Notes: generated by a model from the letters alone, not told the origin. DNA of 64,000 nt from JBGTGG01 sp964398945 (GCA_964398945.1 CAYNOT010000005.1:174988-238987), one strand, 5' to 3'; positions 1 to 8,870 are shown, numbered from the stretch's first letter. A program made the numbers and translations.

Positions 1-1
1 G

Positions 2-2275
2 AAAGACCCTTCACATCCATATCGCCAGAAAATCAATTCTCATTTTGGCAATAAAGTTGAAGTTTTTGATAAAGCGACTTTATTACAAGGAAGTGGATTT
101 AATGCAACGACTATAAAAGAGCAATTGAATGTTTTGGTTTTCAGTTTTGATAGCTTAAGAGCCAAAAATAAAGAAGACAGAAAGGTTTTTCAGGAAAACG
201 GAAACCTGCAATCTTTCGAAAACCTGTTAGGTAGAGACACCGACATTACGTTGGGGTCAATTATTAAATACTTAAATCCTTTAGTTGTAGTAGACGAGAG
301 TCATAATGCAGAAAGTGATTTAAGCGTAGATATGCTTAAAGAAATAAATCCATGTTTTATTCTAGATCTCACAGCAACACCAAGGAAAAATAGCAACATT
401 ATTAGTTTCATTGATGCCTTGGAATTGAAAAAGGAGAACATGGTAAAACTTCCTGTAATTGTTTACAATCATCAGGACAAAACAGAAGTGATCAATTCCA
501 GTTTGCAACTTCAAAAGCGTTTGGAGCTGCAAGCCATTGAAGAGGAAAAGAAAGGTGGTAAATACATTCGTCCTATTGTTTTGTTTCAGGCTCAACCAAA
601 AAATGGTAAAGATTTTTTGAACGAAGAAGAAGAAAAATCGAATGTTCAGAAACTGAAAGAAAAACTCATTGAGTTGAAAATTCCTGCTGACCAAATCAAG
701 ATCAAAACGGCAAACATTAACGAGATAAAAGGAATCGATTTAATGAGCAAAGCATGTGAAGTTCGTTTTATTATTACGATTAATGCATTAAAGGAGGGTT
801 GGGATTGTCCATTTGCTTACATATTGGCGTCCTTGGCAGATAAAAGTTCAGCAGTAGATGTTGAACAAATATTGGGTAGGGTTTTGCGCCAGCCTTATGT
901 AATGAAACACAACTTTCCGTTACTCAATTTGAGTTATGTTTTAACCGCTTCGTCAAAATTCCTTGATACGCTAGACAATATTGTAAAAGGTTTGAATAAA
1001 GCAGGCTTCAGCGATAAAGATTATAAACTTGCCGATCCTGCAATGTTGGAAGAAACAGAAAGACTTGACCCGTTGAAACAATTAACTGTTTTTCCAACAA
1101 GTGAAGCCGCAACCGAAGATATTACTTCCGACATTGACACATCAAGAATTTTGATTCCTTCAGAAACTGTATTACCGAACACGACAGTTTCTGAAATCGA
1201 ACAAACAGCAATTCAACAAAATGAAGCCTTTGAAAAAACAGTTTCCGAAATGGAAGCCAACAGCACCACGGCTTTGCCAAACGAAATACAACAGCTTGTG
1301 AAAACATATAGCATTAAGGATATTTTTCAAGTACAAGCAGGACAGATTAATCTGCCACAGTTCTATTTGAAAGTACCTGCCAACGACTTGTTTGGAAAGA
1401 AAGAAGAAGAATTGCCTTTAGAAAAGGAAAATCTTTTGGATGGTTTTGCATTGAGTAAAGCAGATACGAATATCGTATTCGACAGTATAGTATCAGAACT
1501 TTACAAGGTTGATTTAGATGAGACTAAAAAGGAGCACACTCCAACTTTTATTAGACTTGATGGAGAAGTAAAGGAAAGTATTATATCATATCTCTTAGAC
1601 CCATCAAGAAAAGAGAGTCGGGTTAAAAATTTCACTAAAAGGATAATGGATATAATAGGAAACATGTATCCAATACCAGATAAGGAAATAGAAAAGTATA
1701 TCAACCGAGTGTTAGAAGACTTTAAGGATGAGCAATTCGGTGATTTTGCGAACAACGAATACACCTATACGGACAAAATAAAACAAAAAATAAAATCACT
1801 TTCCGAAACCTTTGCCGAAAAGAAATTCAAAGATTTTTTAGACACCGATAAAGTATTCATTAAAAAATCCTTCTCATTGCCTAAAAGCATTTCACCAGGC
1901 GACACGTCTAAGGACATTACAAAATCCCTTTATGAAAAGGAAGGTAAGATGAACGGATTTGAAGAACGTGTTATCAATGAAATAGGTAACATGACCAATA
2001 TAGCTTTCTGGACAAGAAATATTGAGAGAAAGGGTTTCAGAATTAACGGTTTTGTGAATCATTATCCCGACTTCATAATTCAAACCAAAAGTGGCAAGAC
2101 CATTTTACTGGAAACAAAGGGCGATCATTTGGACGCAGAACAAAAAATAAGACTGGGCGGTCTTTGGGCTAGCAAAGCCGGCAACAACTATAGGTACTTT
2201 ATGGTATATGAGAGAAGAACCGTAGATGATGCTTATAAGCTGGAAGACTTTCTCAAGATCATAAAAGACATTTAA
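2..2275 (+). CDS. Type III restriction enzyme Res subunit, C-terminal part (5' end outside window)
   Basis: The frame is open from the first bases of the window, so only the C-terminal ~758 residues are seen. A helicase motif II-like stretch (VVVDESHNAES) lies near residue 93, followed by a second RecA-like half with LKEGWDCPFAYILASL and a QILGRVLRQP stretch, the usual signature of type III Res ATPases. Near the C-terminus NHYPDFII followed by LLETKG fits a PD-(D/E)xK nuclease core. Family role: ATP-dependent translocation and double-strand cleavage together with a Mod methyltransferase, which must lie upstream outside the window. It is followed after 37 bp by a convergent gene. It is probably cargo of the mobile region ending at tRNA-Pro; that link is inference. 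Confidence 0.85.
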   Translation, partial: KDPSHPYRQKINSHFGNKVEVFDKATLLQGSGFNATTIKEQLNVLVFSFDSLRAKNKEDRKVFQENGNLQSFENLLGRDTDITLGSIIKYLNPLVVVDESHNAESDLSVDMLKEINPCFILDLTATPRKNSNIISFIDALELKKENMVKLPVIVYNHQDKTEVINSSLQLQKRLELQAIEEEKKGGKYIRPIVLFQAQPKNGKDFLNEEEEKSNVQKLKEKLIELKIPADQIKIKTANINEIKGIDLMSKACEVRFIITINALKEGWDCPFAYILASLADKSSAVDVEQILGRVLRQPYVMKHNFPLLNLSYVLTASSKFLDTLDNIVKGLNKAGFSDKDYKLADPAMLEETERLDPLKQLTVFPTSEAATEDITSDIDTSRILIPSETVLPNTTVSEIEQTAIQQNEAFEKTVSEMEANSTTALPNEIQQLVKTYSIKDIFQVQAGQINLPQFYLKVPANDLFGKKEEELPLEKENLLDGFALSKADTNIVFDSIVSELYKVDLDETKKEHTPTFIRLDGEVKESIISYLLDPSRKESRVKNFTKRIMDIIGNMYPIPDKEIEKYINRVLEDFKDEQFGDFANNEYTYTDKIKQKIKSLSETFAEKKFKDFLDTDKVFIKKSFSLPKSISPGDTSKDITKSLYEKEGKMNGFEERVINEIGNMTNIAFWTRNIERKGFRINGFVNHYPDFIIQTKSGKTILLETKGDHLDAEQKIRLGGLWASKAGNNYRYFMVYERRTVDDAYKLEDFLKIIKDI

Positions 2276-2312
2276 TCAGTCAGGAATTGCTCCCTCGGTA
2301 ATAAAACGACTT

Positions 2313-3035
2313 TCACTTATTAAAAGTTAACCACTTTTTAACTTGTTCCTCAACTTCTTTCACATTCTGTGACGGAAAGTTTTTCAATACGTATTCAGAA
2401 AATCCATTTCTAATTTTCGCATCTTCCCATTCCATTATGGTAAGACTAAGCATTGGCCATTTTTTTAACTGAATCATAAAACCAAACAGTGATAAGTATG
2501 GGGGAGCATAATAGAAAGAACTTTCCACTAATTCATTATATAAAGGTTTAGCAAGAGCAGTTCTCATGTCCCGCACTACGTCATACAAAATCCTGAGCTT
2601 ACCACCTTCTTTAATAGTCGTGGCTAACGCTGGCATTCCTTTGTCCTGAAAAAATGTAAACAAGTAGTCGCCAAATCCGGGTTCGGTTAGATCGCATAGG
2701 TCCTGACCATAAAATAGATACTCTTCTTTAAATCGGTCGAGAGAGAAATCTGAGAGTGTCTTGTCTATCACGAAATCAATCAATTCTTTTTCCTTCTCAA
2801 TAATCTGCTCTATTGTAGGGCCATGCGTTTTTCCTGATGAAAAAAGAACATATCGTGGCTTGGAAAACAACTCAAAATAATAGCTCTTAAAGAAAATCGT
2901 TTTTCGGTCATAGGTTACATGGACATACAAGGGATATGTTTGTTTTCCATGAAAATGAACCTTCTTCAGTCTATCGTTCAGAAAAGTTTTATAACTTACC
3001 TTATATGTTTTACTTTCTTTGGTGCTTTTTGCCAT
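2313..3035 (-). CDS. Hypothetical protein, 240 aa
   Basis: I do not recognise this protein with confidence. The N-terminal 60 residues are basic and contain YPLYVHVTYDRKTIFFKSYY, which resembles the small arm-type DNA-binding strand region of Bacteroidota tyrosine integrases, but no catalytic domain follows. The rest is helical and charged, without a signal peptide or membrane segment. It is convergent with the restriction gene and divergent from the small ORF and recombinase, so it lies within the same accessory block. Only 37 bp separate the two stops. It could be a DNA-binding accessory protein of the element; that is a guess. Confidence 0.6.
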   Translation of the reverse strand: MAKSTKESKTYKVSYKTFLNDRLKKVHFHGKQTYPLYVHVTYDRKTIFFKSYYFELFSKPRYVLFSSGKTHGPTIEQIIEKEKELIDFVIDKTLSDFSLDRFKEEYLFYGQDLCDLTEPGFGDYLFTFFQDKGMPALATTIKEGGKLRILYDVVRDMRTALAKPLYNELVESSFYYAPPYLSLFGFMIQLKKWPMLSLTIMEWEDAKIRNGFSEYVLKNFPSQNVKEVEEQVKKWLTFNK

Positions 3036-3226
3036 CCGGTTCAGTTATTGAATTAGTCTAATCTGTTCAAAATAAACCATTCTGAATTAACATATGGTAA
3101 GTCAGAAAACTATTTTGAACTAAATTGATACAAGTTTAGTTAAATTAATTTGTTAACAAAACAAAAGTTTTTAACTTAGCGTTTAACTGGTACCCCTTAT
3201 CATGCCTAAGGATGATGGAGGTGCCA

Positions 3227-3382
3227 ATGGAGAAAGTTACGCCAGAAAAAGTAGTTCAGATGCTCAAAGCCAAAGGCACGGAAGTGTCCCTTGAGGAAGC
3301 CGCTACTATCCTTAAATTTCTCCAACTACTTGCTGATGCCGTGGTGTCTCAATACCTGGGCAAAGGCAGGGGAAATAAATGA
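3227..3382 (+). CDS. Small conserved-type protein upstream of serine recombinase, 51 aa
   Basis: The peptide starts MEKVTPEKVVQMLKAKG and ends in a glycine/arginine-rich tail. A clear GGAGG (3217-3221) lies 5 nt before the ATG at 3227, which decides this start over the in-frame ATGs at 3212 and 3215. The stop is 25 bp before the recombinase start, so the two genes probably form one transcript. The protein is helical and acidic in its middle (SLEEAATILKFLQLLAD). Similar tiny ORFs beside Bacteroidota recombinases are something I recall, but I cannot verify it here. The function is unknown; it may help regulate or assist the recombinase. Confidence 0.6.
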   Translation: MEKVTPEKVVQMLKAKGTEVSLEEAATILKFLQLLADAVVSQYLGKGRGNK

Positions 3383-3407
3383 TACATTAATCTAAAATTA
3401 CCGTCTC

Positions 3408-5003
3408 ATGAAAACAGCCGATCTTTATGTGAGAGTAAGCACAGACGAACAGGCAGACAAGGGCTACTCACAACGCAGTCAGGAAGAACTACTACGCAAG
3501 TACTGCGATATAAATAAAATAGCGGTTAGCAAGGTCATTATGGAAGATCATTCAGCCAAAACCTTTAACCGCCCCGAGTGGCAAAAATATCTATTGGAAT
3601 TACGAAAGCACAAGCGTCAAACTGACCTTGTTTTATTCCTTAAGTGGGACAGATTTAGCCGAAATGCAGGAGATGCGTATCAGATGATAAACATGCTTCG
3701 TAAACTTGGTGTTGAACCACAAGCAATAGAACAGCCGTTAGACCTTTCTATTCCGGAAAACAAAATGATGCTGGCTTTCTACTTGGCCGCACCTGAAGTG
3801 GAGAATGATCGAAGAGCATTGAACGTAATACACGGCATGCGAAGAGCAAGGAAAGAAGGCCGATACATGGGACTTGCACCAGTCGGCTATGTTAACCGCA
3901 CCGATGAAGGAGGCAGAAAACTCATCGCCCCCTTAGAGCCTCACGCGGGAATTATACGCTGGTCATTTGAGAAGATTGCCGAAGGGGTATTCAATACGGA
4001 GCAAGTCTACAAGATGGCAAAAGAAAAGGGCTTTAAGGGTACAAAAAGTTTGTTCTGGTTTGCTATCCGAAATCCTGTCTATTGCGGAAAGATTTTCATT
4101 GCCAAGTATAAGGATGAAGAGAGTCGTTTTGTCAAGGGACAGCATGAGCCAATTATTTCGGAATCATTATTCTATGATGTTCAGGACGCCTTGGATGGAC
4201 GGAAAAGAGGTCAATACAAACTCAAAATGGCTTCCAACGCCACACTTCCTTTAAGAGGTTTTTTGATTTGTCCACATTGCAATAAGTTGTTAACAGGTAG
4301 TTCTTCTAAAGGAGCCAGAAAGTATTATTCCTACTACCACTGCTTTGATGGTTGTACCTGTAGGTTTAGGGCTGACGCCATAAATAACCTTTTCGTATAT
4401 GAGCTAAAGAAATACATTCCGAAACCGGAAATGATAGACGTTTATAAAGTGATTTTAACTGAAGCATGGAATGGGCAATTCGGTTCTATGCAGGACGATA
4501 GAACTAAGCTCCTGACGCAAATAAAAGAGCTTGAGGGTAAGATTTCTTATATCAGGGACTTGCTTTCATCACGTCAGATTGATCCAGCAGATTTCAGGGA
4601 AATGAAGTCTGATTACAGCAATAAGTTAGAAAGACTTGAAGCCAAACTTAATGCCTTCAATCATGAGCAAATAGATATCAAACAACTTTTAGATAAGGGT
4701 TTAGATAACCTATTAAAACTTGATTACGCTTATGAAAATGGCGACATAGAAAAAAAGCGATTAATCATTAGTTCGATGTACCCTGAAAAATTGACATTTG
4801 ACGGATTCGTACTTCGAACAACTCGCACCAATGAGGCAGTGCGCCTTATTTACACGTTGAACACGGATTTTGGGCAAAATAAAAACAGGACAAATGGAGT
4901 AAACTCCAAGTTGTCCTGTCAAGTCGGGGTGGCAGGATTCGAACCTACGACCCCCTGGTCCCAAACCAGGTACACTACCGGACTGTGCTACACCCCGAAC
5001 TAA
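3408..5003 (+). CDS. Large serine recombinase (site-specific integrase)
   Basis: The N-terminal resolvase domain has the nucleophile Ser in YVRVSTDEQ (Ser11) and the Arg-containing LKWDRFSRNAGDA. A recombinase domain follows (about 160-280), then a zinc-ribbon with CPHC near residue 290 and a second Cys pair (HCFDGCTC) near residue 320, and a coiled coil around 365-450. This architecture is that of large serine integrases that catalyse integration and excision. The last ~25 residues, from about VAGFEPTTPW on, are translated from the antisense of tRNA-Pro, and residues just before them cross that tRNA's terminator. The family-like part ends near residue 495, so the 3' end of the gene probably reflects the element boundary. 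It is convergent with and overlaps the tRNA gene. Confidence 0.85.
   Translation: MKTADLYVRVSTDEQADKGYSQRSQEELLRKYCDINKIAVSKVIMEDHSAKTFNRPEWQKYLLELRKHKRQTDLVLFLKWDRFSRNAGDAYQMINMLRKLGVEPQAIEQPLDLSIPENKMMLAFYLAAPEVENDRRALNVIHGMRRARKEGRYMGLAPVGYVNRTDEGGRKLIAPLEPHAGIIRWSFEKIAEGVFNTEQVYKMAKEKGFKGTKSLFWFAIRNPVYCGKIFIAKYKDEESRFVKGQHEPIISESLFYDVQDALDGRKRGQYKLKMASNATLPLRGFLICPHCNKLLTGSSSKGARKYYSYYHCFDGCTCRFRADAINNLFVYELKKYIPKPEMIDVYKVILTEAWNGQFGSMQDDRTKLLTQIKELEGKISYIRDLLSSRQIDPADFREMKSDYSNKLERLEAKLNAFNHEQIDIKQLLDKGLDNLLKLDYAYENGDIEKKRLIISSMYPEKLTFDGFVLRTTRTNEAVRLIYTLNTDFGQNKNRTNGVNSKLSCQVGVAGFEPTTPWSQTRYTTGLCYTPN
4877..4919 (-). terminator. Intrinsic terminator of tRNA-Pro
   Basis: Nine-base arms at 4885-4893 and 4911-4919 pair, extended by an inner TGGAGT/ACTCCA helix. 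On the minus strand the hairpin is followed by a T-rich run (4877-4884). It lies immediately downstream of tRNA-Pro and inside the 3' end of the recombinase reading frame. Confidence 0.7.
4921..4954 (-). repeat. tRNA-Pro 3' half, arm of a 34-bp inverted repeat
   Basis: These 34 bp cover the variable region, T-arm, 3' acceptor strand and 3 bp beyond the discriminator. They are identical to 5868-5901 on the opposite strand. A repeat of a tRNA 3' end is the usual size and position of an integrase core attachment site, but the inverted orientation is unusual because attL and attR should be direct repeats. Confidence 0.8.
4924..4997 (-). tRNA. tRNA-Pro (TGG)
   Basis: The 74-nt gene folds as a cloverleaf. 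The acceptor stem CGGGGTG pairs with CACCCCG, the discriminator is A, the anticodon loop is TTTGGGA with anticodon TGG, and the T-arm contains GGTTCGAATCC. The 3' half is duplicated in inverted orientation at 5868-5901. The recombinase frame overlaps the gene on the other strand. Confidence 0.95.
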
Positions 5004-5085
5004 TTTTCCCTCCGTAAAGGGCTGCAAATGTAATAACCTTTATGATTTATCACACCTGCGGTTAAAAAGATTTTCCACTTTTCTG

Positions 5086-5159
<74 letters not shown>

Positions 5160-5235
5160 AAACTTCGCCCTCCAACACTAAAGCCATCGCTGGCTTCGTT
5201 TGGCTGGCCAAATACCGCCTTCCATCCCTTAGCCC

Positions 5236-5502
5236 TTAACTTGCTTCGTTTGGCTGACTATTACTCAAGATTCTTTTCTTTAAAACTGCTTTTCCTGAAC
5301 CTGTTTTAAAGTATTTCTCTAATTCAATCGCCTTCATTTTTGTTTTAACTGCAACATATGCATCTAAAACAAGCGGAGCATAATGTTTGGTGGATTGGCT
5401 TAATCCCTCATTGTGCTCTTTTAACCTTCTATCTAAGTCATTGGTAAATCCAATGTAGGTGAAAGAATGGTCGATGCTCTTTAAAATATAGACAAACCAC
5501 AT
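5236..5502 (-). CDS. GIY-YIG nuclease domain protein, 88 aa
   Basis: The chosen start is MWFVYILKS. The chain contains VYILKSIDHSFTYIGFTNDLDRRLKEHN, the GIY-YIG core with the conserved Arg and His positions, and ends after a short lysine-rich helix. The length matches the stand-alone small GIY-YIG family (UPF0213-like). The exact role of these single-domain proteins is not settled; they are predicted DNA nucleases. It lies on the same strand between tRNA-Ser and tRNA-Arg. Small genes of this type within tRNA clusters may move with the DNA around them; that is inference. Confidence 0.8.
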   Translation of the reverse strand: MWFVYILKSIDHSFTYIGFTNDLDRRLKEHNEGLSQSTKHYAPLVLDAYVAVKTKMKAIELEKYFKTGSGKAVLKKRILSNSQPNEAS

Positions 5503-5583
5503 TAGCCCTGACAACCTTTGTGAAATCAATTCACAATATGCCCGCTTAACGAAGCAAAGCCTTTCCCGGCTTTGCGTAGTTAA

Positions 5584-5673
<90 letters not shown>

Positions 5674-5867
5674 TTTACTCTCAAATTCGCCTCATTTTAA
5701 AAGGTGGCCTTTAAAAGAAGTGCAAATTTAAAGAATGAAATCAAACCGCCTAAAATTATTTCATTTTTGACAACATTTCAGACCGGCTTTTTATTTGTCA
5801 ATTGACTTGTGCCTTAATTGAATTTCATATTAGGCCTTTCCTACTCCGGCCGTAGGTAGTAGTAAAT

Positions 5868-5901
5868 GGGGTCGTAGGTTCGAATCCTGCCACCCCGACT
5901 T
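5868..5901 (+). repeat. Displaced 3' fragment of tRNA-Pro, candidate attachment-site relic
   Basis: Thirty-four bases identical to the 3' half of tRNA-Pro, on the plus strand and so inverted relative to the intact gene. No D-arm or anticodon arm precedes it. It is followed by its own hairpin terminator and then by the start of an apparently truncated HigA-type gene. This looks like an old integration or recombination junction. Confidence 0.75.
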
Positions 5902-5918
5902 ATCAAATTCAATCAAAA

Positions 5919-5945
5919 GCCATCAGAAAATCTGATGGCTTTTTT
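5919..5945 (+). terminator. Intrinsic terminator behind the tRNA-Pro fragment
   Basis: GCCATCAGA (5919-5927) and TCTGATGGC (5931-5939) form a perfect 9-bp stem with an AAA loop, followed by a T run. It is positioned as a tRNA terminator would be, 18 bp after the fragment. Confidence 0.8.
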
Positions 5946-5963
5946 GTTTTTACCACCCAAGGA

Positions 5964-6257
5964 ATGCTGCCGAAAGAAGAATCAGCCATGCTCGCTAAAC
6001 TTTCCAACCTCGTGGAAGCCTACGAGGACAATGTCATGCAACTGATGCCGATAAAACCGAAGACATTACAGGAAGCTGTTGAATTTAAGATGACAGAGCA
6101 GAAGCTTACCCAGGCCAGGCTTGCCAAGAAACTCGGCATCGGTGCGCCCAAGCTTTCGCAGATATTGACCGGTAAGCGTGAGCCCGATGTAATCTTTTTA
6201 AAAGCAGTACATAAGAAGCTCAACATTGACGCAGAGTTTTTGCTAACCCACGCGTAA
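5964..6257 (+). CDS. HigA-type antitoxin / XRE helix-turn-helix protein, probably 5'-truncated
   Basis: The C-terminal half carries a helix-turn-helix (LTQARLAKKLGIGAPKLSQILTGKREPD) and the tail FLKAVHKKLNIDAEFLLTHA, typical of HigA antitoxins paired with HigB RNases. The N-terminus MLPKEESAMLAKLSNLVEAYED starts in the middle of what is usually a longer helical region. The frame stays open upstream through the terminator and the tRNA fragment, so about 20-30 native residues have probably been replaced by junction DNA. No HigB-like toxin gene is visible upstream. It may be an orphan regulator, for example of the repeat array at 6492-6657, or a pseudogene. Confidence 0.6.
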   Translation: MLPKEESAMLAKLSNLVEAYEDNVMQLMPIKPKTLQEAVEFKMTEQKLTQARLAKKLGIGAPKLSQILTGKREPDVIFLKAVHKKLNIDAEFLLTHA

Positions 6258-6491
6258 GGAAATTATAACAGTATCAACACAATCATTAACTTTATGTGGT
6301 CGTGGCAAACGTATTGAACAGGCACATCTAAAGCCAAATGGTATGATCGGCTCGTCCTCCACGCAATTGTATAAGAGCGGTCATTCCTTCATTGTTTTTG
6401 TTTGCTGTTTACTACGGAATTAGTAGTACACCTCTTGTTAAAACTAAATCCTTTTGACTTCGCTAGAGAGAGAATTCGCACATCCCTGCAT

Positions 6492-6657
6492 TATCCGTTT
6501 TACCTTATCTGTATCCCATTTTTATCTGTTTTACAGCAACTATTATCTGTTTTAACCCAATTCTGTCAGCTATATTCTATGAATATCCATTTTACAGTCA
6601 CTATGGCTAATAGTATCTATTTTACAGTATTGTTCACTACATTTATATGTTTTACAG
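6492..6657 (+). repeat. Six-copy operator-like direct repeat array upstream of fic
   Basis: Copies of a 14-bp unit close to TATCTGTTTTACAG begin at 6492, 6523, 6544, 6584, 6614 and 6644. The start-to-start distances are 31, 21, 40, 30 and 30 bp, close to whole helical turns. A partial copy starts at 6506. Copies 2 and 4-6 end in TTTTACAG. After the last copy, TACAGTA and TTACTGTA form an inverted pair just before the fic start. The rest of the 6258-6690 gap shows no convincing gene; reading frames through the array look like by-products of the repeats. The array suggests cooperative binding of a regulator on one face of the DNA. Confidence 0.7.
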
Positions 6658-6690
6658 TACCAAGTATTAAAATTACTGTAGATTCTCTAT

Positions 6691-8202
6691 ATGAATAATC
6701 AGCAACCCGTAGGATACGAATGGCTCAAAAGGCATTTTGATCTATCGCATTTCACCCTCACCCATGCCTCCTTTATCGGAAGCAACAGCTCCGTAGAACT
6801 GACTTCAAAGGGAAATGTGGAACAAACCTACGGTCCCAAATACGGGGTGTCAGAAGATACACCCTTGCACCATATTGAGTTCGGTTTAAAATACGATGAT
6901 TTAAACCTGGACTTTTTAAAAGCAGTTTTTGAAAGAATACCACAACAAGATTTAGGGACGTTTATCACTGCCGCCCCTGCAAGCAAGAATGCCAGAAGGA
7001 TTGGTTTTTTGTATGAGTTCCTTACGGATAAACAGCTCACACTTTCCAAACCTGTTTCCGGTAATTATACTGACGTACTCGATGAGGATAAGTATATAAC
7101 AGGAAATATAATAAAAGAAACGCGCTGGAGAATAAACAACAACCTGTTGGGAGGATCAGCCTACTGCCCGGTAGTGCGCAAAACAAAAGAATTGAAAGGA
7201 CTGCTTAACCTGGACATACAGGAGGAAATCAGAAAGCTGGAAGGAAATTATTCACCCGATATTTTCCGAAGGGCAATCCGTTATTTATACAATAAGGAAA
7301 CGCGATCTTCTTATGAGATTGAGAGAGAGAAACCTTCTCCTGACAGGATGGAAAAGTTTGTAGCCTTGCTGACGAAAGCAGGGACAGAAACCAACGAGGA
7401 GATTGTGTCCGCAACGAGGTTGCTGATGTTACAAAATGCAATCGTAGATCCACGTTTTGTAGCAACTCAATTCAGGGACTTTCAAAATTTTGTAGGCGAG
7501 TCGTTACCGAACTTTCAGGAGCACATACACTATGTATGTCCGCCACCTGGTATGCTCCCCTCCCTAATGCATGGCCTCTGGCAAACAACTCTTAAAACGG
7601 AAGGAATCTTTCCTGAAGTGCGGGCGGCACTGATCTCTTTTGGGTTTGTGTTCATCCACCCCTTCGAGGATGGTAATGGAAGGATACACCGTTTCTTGAT
7701 ACATGATGTACTGGCACACGATAAATTAGTGCCTCGTGGACTGATCATTCCCGTTTCAGCGCACATGCTTAGCCATATTCGAGAGTATGATCATATCCTC
7801 GAAAAATATTCAAAGCCCCTCATGCAACGAATCCGGTATGACAGGAACCAGGATGGAAGTATTGTGGTGACCAACCCTGTGACGGTGGAGGGATATTTCC
7901 GTTATCCTGACCTGACAGATCATTGCATCTACCTTACACAAACACTCCATGCGACACTTCGCGAGGATATGCCCGATGAACTGCTGTTCATTCAGCGCTA
8001 TGATGAAGCGAAGCAGGAACTGCAACACATTGTGGACATGCCTGACAAAGACATCAATTTAATGCTGAACTTTTTGCATCAGAATAATGGAATATTCCCG
8101 AAAAGAAGGCGCGAATATTTCAGCAAACTTACCGATGAGGAAATTGCGCGGATGCAGGCAGCCTATAGGAAAGTTTTTGAATTAGACGATGTTAAAATAT
8201 AA
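6691..8202 (+). CDS. Fic-family protein (predicted AMP-transferase), 503 aa
   Basis: The Fic core motif HPFEDGNGRIHR begins at residue 323 and is complete, including His323, Asp327, Asn329 and Arg331. Known Fic proteins transfer AMP or another nucleotide group from a nucleotide to a target hydroxyl. The N-terminal ~200 residues (GYEWLKRHFDLSHFTLTHASFIGS) are helical and probably regulate the core or bind target or DNA. The C-terminal ~130 residues form an additional helical domain. An inhibitory (S/T)xxxE(G/N) helix is not obvious. The protein is soluble with no signal peptide. The 5' region holds six phased repeats, and a HigA-type HTH gene lies 430 bp upstream. The gene is convergent with the 169-aa gene downstream. 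Confidence 0.85.
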   Translation: MNNQQPVGYEWLKRHFDLSHFTLTHASFIGSNSSVELTSKGNVEQTYGPKYGVSEDTPLHHIEFGLKYDDLNLDFLKAVFERIPQQDLGTFITAAPASKNARRIGFLYEFLTDKQLTLSKPVSGNYTDVLDEDKYITGNIIKETRWRINNNLLGGSAYCPVVRKTKELKGLLNLDIQEEIRKLEGNYSPDIFRRAIRYLYNKETRSSYEIEREKPSPDRMEKFVALLTKAGTETNEEIVSATRLLMLQNAIVDPRFVATQFRDFQNFVGESLPNFQEHIHYVCPPPGMLPSLMHGLWQTTLKTEGIFPEVRAALISFGFVFIHPFEDGNGRIHRFLIHDVLAHDKLVPRGLIIPVSAHMLSHIREYDHILEKYSKPLMQRIRYDRNQDGSIVVTNPVTVEGYFRYPDLTDHCIYLTQTLHATLREDMPDELLFIQRYDEAKQELQHIVDMPDKDINLMLNFLHQNNGIFPKRRREYFSKLTDEEIARMQAAYRKVFELDDVKI

Positions 8203-8304
8203 CTTGATAAAACCAATCCGAGTTGAGCCGATAAAAGGTTCATTAGAATCTGGGTTATCTATTAATGCCAAGTTTCAATGCCGTCCTCTTCTGTTTGCAA
8301 AAAA

Positions 8305-8814
8305 TTATACGGATACCCACAAAGCTTCATATACCTTTTCTTGTTCCAGGCGAACTTTATTCTCAAAAGCAATAACTGATTTGAGCGAGGCCTTGAACCG
8401 TATTTCCTCTGCCAACAAATTCAGGATGGTTTCAAGGTATTCTTTGATCCTGTCAACCTGGTCCGGTGAAACCTGAAGCTGAAATGTCCGGTCCAAACGA
8501 TTTGCTGAAATAGTTATCCCCTTTGGCCGGCTAAACTCAAGGAGCCCGCGAAGCAAGGCAAATTTGTCCCGGTACGATTCGTTTAGCACGAATGTTACAA
8601 TCAAACGACCGTTTTGAAAAAGCCCCGTGGCTGATAATACCGTTGAATGGAGGGCGGAAATAAACCCGGATGCATTTAACCATTCCGTAAGTTTAACCCT
8701 GGCATCCTCCACTTCTTCAAGATATGGGCTTCCTGTGTTTTCAGGCTTAGTGAATATACTTACGAAATCGAAATCATTATTTTGAGCAGCGATAGCTGTT
8801 GCCGTATTTGACAT
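8305..8814 (-). CDS. Unknown protein of the SAM-riboswitch regulon, 169 aa (paralogue of 43647-44177)
   Basis: I do not recognise a named family. The protein has no signal peptide or membrane helix. It shares a clear pattern with the 176-aa protein at 43647-44177: an FDFVSIF/FNFVNIF start, LLRGLLEFSRPK, a DRTFQLQVS segment, YLETILNLLAEEIRFKASLKSVI and a C-terminal EQEKVYEAL. The second half is probably a long helical hairpin. It is the only gene behind the operator, SAM riboswitch and Cys-rich leader peptide at 8871-9094. That strong sulfur-related control on two paralogues implies a role in sulfur limitation or organosulfur use, but the biochemistry is open. Confidence 0.75.
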   Translation of the reverse strand: MSNTATAIAAQNNDFDFVSIFTKPENTGSPYLEEVEDARVKLTEWLNASGFISALHSTVLSATGLFQNGRLIVTFVLNESYRDKFALLRGLLEFSRPKGITISANRLDRTFQLQVSPDQVDRIKEYLETILNLLAEEIRFKASLKSVIAFENKVRLEQEKVYEALWVSV

Positions 8815-8870
8815 GTTGGTAAAATTTAAAATGTTAAGGATTAATTATTGTTTGCAATGAAAACCTAAGG

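Noticed and set aside
4761..5027. 88-aa minus-strand frame containing GGRRFESCHP
   Set aside because: It is translated from tRNA-Pro sense sequence, a well-known spurious peptide.
6492..6657. Possible CRISPR array
   Set aside because: Units are only 14 bp, degenerate, with unequal 7-26 bp spacers, and there are no cas genes.
6402..6698. 98-aa plus-strand reading frame over the fic upstream region
   Set aside because: It is made of the TATCTGTTTTACAG repeats, has low-complexity hydrophobic content and ends inside the fic start; the repeat array explains it.
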